Part shown: positions 60,792 to 64,000 of the stretch, one piece after another
Layout of the letters: the number at the start of each line of letters is the position of its first letter
Numbering within the stretch: the stretch's first letter is position 1
Assembly: GCA_900771085.1 (NCBI GenBank)
Contig: CAAGMR010000014.1
Coordinates: 8,816-72,815, forward strand
DNA length: 64,000 nucleotides
Direction: 5' to 3'
From: Clostridia bacterium
GTDB lineage: Bacteria; Bacillota; Clostridia; Oscillospirales; Acutalibacteraceae
Translations under genes and position numbers: made by a program
The notes under the pieces: model-generated
What the model was told of the DNA's origin: nothing
Seen by the model: only the letters and a program-made list of their open reading frames with translations
The model's database searches: none

Positions 60792-60813
60792 GAAATTACA
60801 ACAAACAAAACAA

Positions 60814-60835
60814 ATGTTCGGAAGGGGCCGAACAT
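60814..60835 (+). promoter_or_regulatory. Hairpin/operator directly before the ribosome binding site
   Basis: ATGTTCGG-AAGGGG-CCGAACAT forms an 8-bp stem with a GG-rich loop that includes a decoy AAGGGG; the real ribosome binding site CGGAGGT begins two bases later. The arms repeat the CGAACAT/TGTTCGG half-sites seen around the promoter, so this is either a second operator or a translation-control hairpin. Confidence 0.5.
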
Positions 60836-60849
60836 CGGAGGTATAGATT

Positions 60850-61197
60850 ATGACAGCTCATTTCGCAATTAAGGTATTTTTCGAATTAATGGCATCAGTT
60901 CTCCTCATCTGGGGTTTCATGAACGAATCAAAGGTAGCAGCTTTTGAGCGTGCTTTCGTTAAGGCTGTAAAACTTACAATAGCTGAACGTCGCAGTCTTA
61001 AAGCAGCTCGCATCCCAACCAATCCGGGAACAGAGAAGATCATGAACAAGACAGCAGAACTTACTTACAATGAAAAAGAGCGCAGAGCAAATGCTGCCGC
61101 ATATGCTCGTCGCCAGGCTGCAAAGCTTAACGAGTCAAACACAGACAAGGCAGAACGTTACCTTGCGGAGTTTGACAGAACAAGTCGTGTCGCTTAA
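60850..61197 (+). CDS. Small membrane-anchored protein, unknown function
   Basis: 115-residue protein with one N-terminal hydrophobic helix (about 5-23, IKVFFELMASVLLIWGF) and a long, strongly charged helical remainder rich in Ala, Arg, Lys and Glu (YNEKERRANAAAYARRQAAKLNESN). Likely single-pass with a cytoplasmic helix. No family recognised. It has its own promoter, an unusual inverted-repeat leader, and a terminator. Confidence 0.75.
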   Translation: MTAHFAIKVFFELMASVLLIWGFMNESKVAAFERAFVKAVKLTIAERRSLKAARIPTNPGTEKIMNKTAELTYNEKERRANAAAYARRQAAKLNESNTDKAERYLAEFDRTSRVA

Positions 61198-61256
61198 GGT
61201 CATGCCCAATCCTTAAGCTTCACATATATCAATAAGGTAGACCTACCTGATGAAAC

Positions 61257-61292
61257 AAACGGCACGAAACGTACGCTCGTGCCGTTTTGTTT
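61257..61292 (+). terminator. Terminator after the small membrane protein gene
   Basis: 11-bp stem AAACGGCACGA / TCGTGCCGTTT (61257-61267 with 61277-61287), then TGTTTTG. A short AGGTAG-AC-CTACCT hairpin precedes it at 61235-61248. Confidence 0.88.
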
Positions 61293-61491
61293 TGCCTGAA
61301 AATGAATTATTGTACTGCACAACGGTATATCAAAACACCGTTTGTGATAATCTTTGTACACATATGATAGTATTATTGCTTTTTCGTAGCACTTATTTTG
61401 TGAAATATGTATAATTATAAGGTAAACTATGCTAGACAAAAGGGACTGATTGTTTAGCACAGGCGAGTATCTTAAAAAGGAGGTAAACCAT

Positions 61492-62325
61492 TTGAAAAAG
61501 GGAACCAGAATAGGGATCATAATAGCCGGAGTGGTGGCTGCCTGTTGTGTATTCCTTTTTCTATTTGGTCCAAAAGGAGTTGACATAGACAACTCCAAAA
61601 TTGACTTTGCAACTTCCGCTTACAAACATATAAACAATGGCGGAATAACAAAGAGTAAGCAGATGCCTTATAACATTGATGCTATAACAGGCGCAACGCT
61701 TACGGTTGAAGGTCCGGGTGTGGTTACAAGCACACCGCATACCCTCATCGCCATCAGCAGAGACGGCGAACAGATGAAGGACGGCCCATGGTTTGCTCCT
61801 TGCTCAAACAAGACAACAGGCAATTACAACAAGGGCGTTGTTGCCATTGCTCTTGATAACGCTACAGTAAATGCCGGCGGAGAAGCAACTCCTGCTGCAA
61901 CACCTGCAGACGGTACTCTTCCTGAAATGATGGACAAGACTGACAAGGTTCAGTTTGGCGAATTCCACTTCAGAGTTAACGGTCAGGATGTAAGCAATGC
62001 AAACTTTGAAGGCCTCAAAATTTACAAGGTTGACATAAACACTGTTAACAAGGATGGCGAGACACAGACAGCTACATATACAGGTTATAAGCTTAAAGAT
62101 GTTATGCAGGCGCTCTGGATCAGCGGCGCTACAAAGGTTGTTGTAGTTGCAAATGATGGTTACACAACAGAGCTCAGTCCTGAATACGTTAACAGCGATT
62201 ACACACTCGTTGCTATCGAAAAGGATAAGGAAACAGGCGAGAACGGAACAGTCTGGATTGCTCCTTGCCAGTCAACATCTGCAAAGGATTATTCCAAGCT
62301 TGTAGTTGAATTCTTCACAGCGTGA
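61492..62325 (+). CDS. Exported protein with flavinylation-type motif
   Basis: 277-residue protein with an N-terminal membrane anchor (about 6-25) and an extracytoplasmic body. The motif D63-A-I-T-G-A-T69-L-T fits the ApbE flavinylation pattern (Dx-S/T-GAT-x-S/T), so T69 may carry covalent FMN. A Thr/Ala-rich linker follows, then a second domain (about 150-277) that I cannot name. The start is TTG 61492 behind AAGGAGGT. It leads an operon of exported proteins, suggesting a role in electron transfer outside the membrane. Confidence 0.68.
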   Translation: MKKGTRIGIIIAGVVAACCVFLFLFGPKGVDIDNSKIDFATSAYKHINNGGITKSKQMPYNIDAITGATLTVEGPGVVTSTPHTLIAISRDGEQMKDGPWFAPCSNKTTGNYNKGVVAIALDNATVNAGGEATPAATPADGTLPEMMDKTDKVQFGEFHFRVNGQDVSNANFEGLKIYKVDINTVNKDGETQTATYTGYKLKDVMQALWISGATKVVVVANDGYTTELSPEYVNSDYTLVAIEKDKETGENGTVWIAPCQSTSAKDYSKLVVEFFTA

Positions 62326-62330
62326 TAAAA

Positions 62331-63017
62331 ATGAAAAAGATATTACCTTTATTAATCGCCGTGCTGATGCTTATGAGCGCCTGCGGCAAAACAACGACAA
62401 AACAGGACAGCGGCCTAAAGCCGCTGCCCGCACCTGTCGTTGATACTGACAGTCAATTTGGCGTTGATAAGAATATCAACATGAATACCATCGACGAATA
62501 TCTCGGCCGAGACGACGTCGCTTACCGCGACGTGCGCATGCTTTTCGACCCGGCCGATTATGCGTCAATCGGCGGCGATGCCGACCTCAGCAAGACAATA
62601 GAGGGCTTTAAAGTTGTACCTTATCCGTACATTGCGACACTCGGTGCATTGCCTGTTGCCAATGCATATACCGGAGACAATCTCTTCACTGTTAACTGGA
62701 ACGCGGATGGCACCATTGCCGGCGTGGAAGAGAATTACAGGGAATCAATGATGATTCTCGAAGAACTGTTTCCGAAGGATAAGGCCATCTTCCTCATGTG
62801 TGGAGGCGGTGGTTATGCGGGGATGATGAAAACCCTTCTTCTCTACCTCGGTTGGGATGAAAGCAAAGTTTACAATGTAGGGGGAAACTGGGAATACAAA
62901 GGCGAGAACACTCTCGAACTTGTCGTATACCCTGAAGATGCAGCTGATGACAATATTCTTGCCACATGGCGTGCCGACTACGCATACCTTGATTTCAGCC
63001 ATCTTCATAAGAAGTAA
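62331..63017 (+). CDS. Rhodanese-domain lipoprotein
   Basis: 228-residue lipoprotein with lipobox LMSAC near 18 and a rhodanese-type domain. The domain starts at YRDVRMLFDPADY, and its active-site loop is MCGGGGYAGMMKTLL with C157, followed by the helix LLLYLGWDESKVYNVGGNW. Surface rhodaneses may handle sulfur or act as phosphatase-like or binding domains. ATG 62331; GTG 62322 overlapping the upstream stop is possible. The gene is coupled to its neighbours (3 bp to the next). Confidence 0.8.
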   Translation: MKKILPLLIAVLMLMSACGKTTTKQDSGLKPLPAPVVDTDSQFGVDKNINMNTIDEYLGRDDVAYRDVRMLFDPADYASIGGDADLSKTIEGFKVVPYPYIATLGALPVANAYTGDNLFTVNWNADGTIAGVEENYRESMMILEELFPKDKAIFLMCGGGGYAGMMKTLLLYLGWDESKVYNVGGNWEYKGENTLELVVYPEDAADDNILATWRADYAYLDFSHLHKK

Positions 63018-63019
63018 TC

Positions 63020-63601
63020 ATGAATGTAACGAAATTAAAAAAACTGCTGATTCCGATACTGCTTATCAGCATGCTCAGTGCCTGTGCGGGCAAGCCGCAA
63101 AAGGCACAGACGTCGGAATTTCCTACATTTAAATACACTCATTTTGCGTCCGGTGGCACGCAGGAGGAATACACTGCGGTGATCCTCTTTGAACAGGCCA
63201 ACTCCACATTCACGGAGTATCAGGTGGCATTTTCCTCATGCACCTGCCGCGATCCGAGTGCAAACTATTATTCGGTCTGCTATGTTGAACTTCTCAACAA
63301 TAAGCCGACGGCCGAGGAGTCTGCTATCCGTGCCATTACATTTGGGCAGAACAGAGGCCTTTACGGCGACAGCAACCCGAATCATTACATCTCGGAGTAC
63401 ACCGAGGAGTATATGGATGCAAATTTCGTTCAAAGCCTTGTCTATGACACAAAGTCAGACATTGACGCATGGGGTGGCTACGGCACCCAGGTTGCCGGCG
63501 TGAACGCCGATGCCGTAACCGGCGCGACGGTTTCAACCAGCAACATAACATCCATGCTTCAGGGTCTTTTCAAATACCACGCGGAACATTATTACAAATA
63601 A
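63020..63601 (+). CDS. FMN-binding-domain lipoprotein
   Basis: 193-residue lipoprotein with lipobox MLSAC near 20. The C-terminal part carries D164-A-V-T-G-A-T170-V-S-T, the covalent FMN site pattern of NqrC/RnfG-like FMN-binding domains. Preceding sequence is short for that domain, so it is a compact variant. It sits 2 bp after the rhodanese lipoprotein. No ApbE flavin transferase is in the window. Confidence 0.75.
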   Translation: MNVTKLKKLLIPILLISMLSACAGKPQKAQTSEFPTFKYTHFASGGTQEEYTAVILFEQANSTFTEYQVAFSSCTCRDPSANYYSVCYVELLNNKPTAEESAIRAITFGQNRGLYGDSNPNHYISEYTEEYMDANFVQSLVYDTKSDIDAWGGYGTQVAGVNADAVTGATVSTSNITSMLQGLFKYHAEHYYK

Positions 63602-63613
63602 AGGAGAGATAAT

Positions 63614-64000
63614 ATGGGTTATAAAGGATTTGTTCGTAAGATTGTAAGTGCAGTCATGATTGTGGCATTGTTTTGCACATTGCTTTCGGGCTGCAAAAAA
63701 GAAAGCTTCGGTCTCAAGGAGATAGACAAGTATTTCTATGAAGCCGGAACTTATACTTCTTTGGATTATGACTTTGTAAATGAATATTTTGCCAAAAATA
63801 ACGACAATTGGGGCGGTGGCTGTTCAGCTGTTTCAGCTGACATCAACGGTACTCGATTGGTTGGCAGAAATATGGACCTGAATATTTCCAATAAATGTGC
63901 CTATTATGTTAAAACCGATGTTCCGCACAAGTATGAGACAATAGGTCTGGCTTATACATTCAGAGATATTTCTCCGGACTATGAGACAGTAAAGAAAAAA
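63614..64000 (+). CDS. Choloylglycine-hydrolase-like lipoprotein (linear amide C-N hydrolase), partial
   Basis: Partial gene, running off the window end (129 codons seen). Signal peptide with lipobox LLSGC at about residue 27; after a pro-segment of about 40 residues, C70 in WGGGCSAVSA is the probable N-terminal nucleophile and GRNMDLN matches the GRTMD-type substrate loop of the bile-salt hydrolase/penicillin V acylase family. Surface-anchored members act on N-acyl amides. AAGGAGAG precedes the ATG 12 bp after the FMN-type lipoprotein, so it probably belongs to the same operon. Confidence 0.72.
   Translation, partial: MGYKGFVRKIVSAVMIVALFCTLLSGCKKESFGLKEIDKYFYEAGTYTSLDYDFVNEYFAKNNDNWGGGCSAVSADINGTRLVGRNMDLNISNKCAYYVKTDVPHKYETIGLAYTFRDISPDYETVKKK

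Overview
The window looks like a chromosomal segment of an obligately anaerobic, low-to-moderate GC member of the Clostridia (Bacillota). The evidence is strong AGGAGG-type ribosome binding sites, a tryptophan T-box, NiaR, QueH, TmcAL, MntP, several Rho-independent terminators, an electron-bifurcating type [FeFe] hydrogenase and a tungsten-type aldehyde:ferredoxin oxidoreductase (AOR). No phage, IS element or CRISPR array is seen. Genus cannot be fixed from the sequence alone.

Layout. 1-6.4 kb: one long operon nadB-nadC-niaR-proB-proA-proC-mntP behind a candidate NiaR operator. 6.5-8.8 kb: a 3D-domain cell-wall protein, then a membrane J-domain protein with a zinc-ribbon membrane partner. 8.9-15.9 kb: surface glycan genes (glf, two family 2 glycosyltransferases, ABC exporter pair, sugar nucleotidyltransferase, GH25 lysozyme), interrupted by a 600 bp non-coding stretch holding two copies of an apparently structured element. 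15.9-18.0 kb (minus strand): rpsT and a GH13 glucosidase. 18.2-26.7 kb: the hydrogenase operon, with a leader that looks like a molybdenum/tungsten cofactor (Moco/Tuco) riboswitch plus terminator, followed by NuoE-like, DRTGG, histidine-kinase-like ATPase, a sensory-hydrogenase-like protein, PHP phosphoesterase, NuoF-like and catalytic HydA genes.

26.8-31.4 kb: DUF1294 protein, a TetR regulator divergent from a 913-residue GltD-like FAD oxidoreductase followed by hypA, then tRNA-Leu(UAG) with a shrunken tRNA-like remnant beside it. 31.5-38.2 kb: WYL regulator, queH, a sugar phosphotransferase, an SseB/Sel1-repeat protein, tmcAL and mtaB. 38.3-42.5 kb: two paralogous lipase-fold genes (one has lost its catalytic serine) flanking citrate synthase. 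42.6-49.1 kb: Na+/H+ antiporter type permease, pepF, RmlD-like reductase, and a dicarboxylate/amino-acid symporter overlapping a solute-binding lipoprotein. 49.1-55.9 kb: T-box controlled trpEGDCFBA. 55.9-58.5 kb (minus): AOR, a MoaD-like protein and a four-cluster ferredoxin. 58.7-60.6 kb (minus): a PASTA pseudokinase. 60.8-64 kb: a small unknown membrane protein and an operon of exported proteins (two with flavinylation-type motifs, a rhodanese lipoprotein and the start of a choloylglycine-hydrolase-like lipoprotein).

Together the genes describe amino-acid and NAD synthesis, hydrogen and ferredoxin metabolism with a possible Mo/W-sensing control point, and envelope construction. The strongest candidates for something undescribed are the duplicated three-hairpin element at 12.1-12.5 kb, the Moco-like riboswitch in front of a hydrogenase operon that encodes no Mo/W enzyme, the hydrogenase-linked signalling gene set, and the tRNA minihelix remnant.
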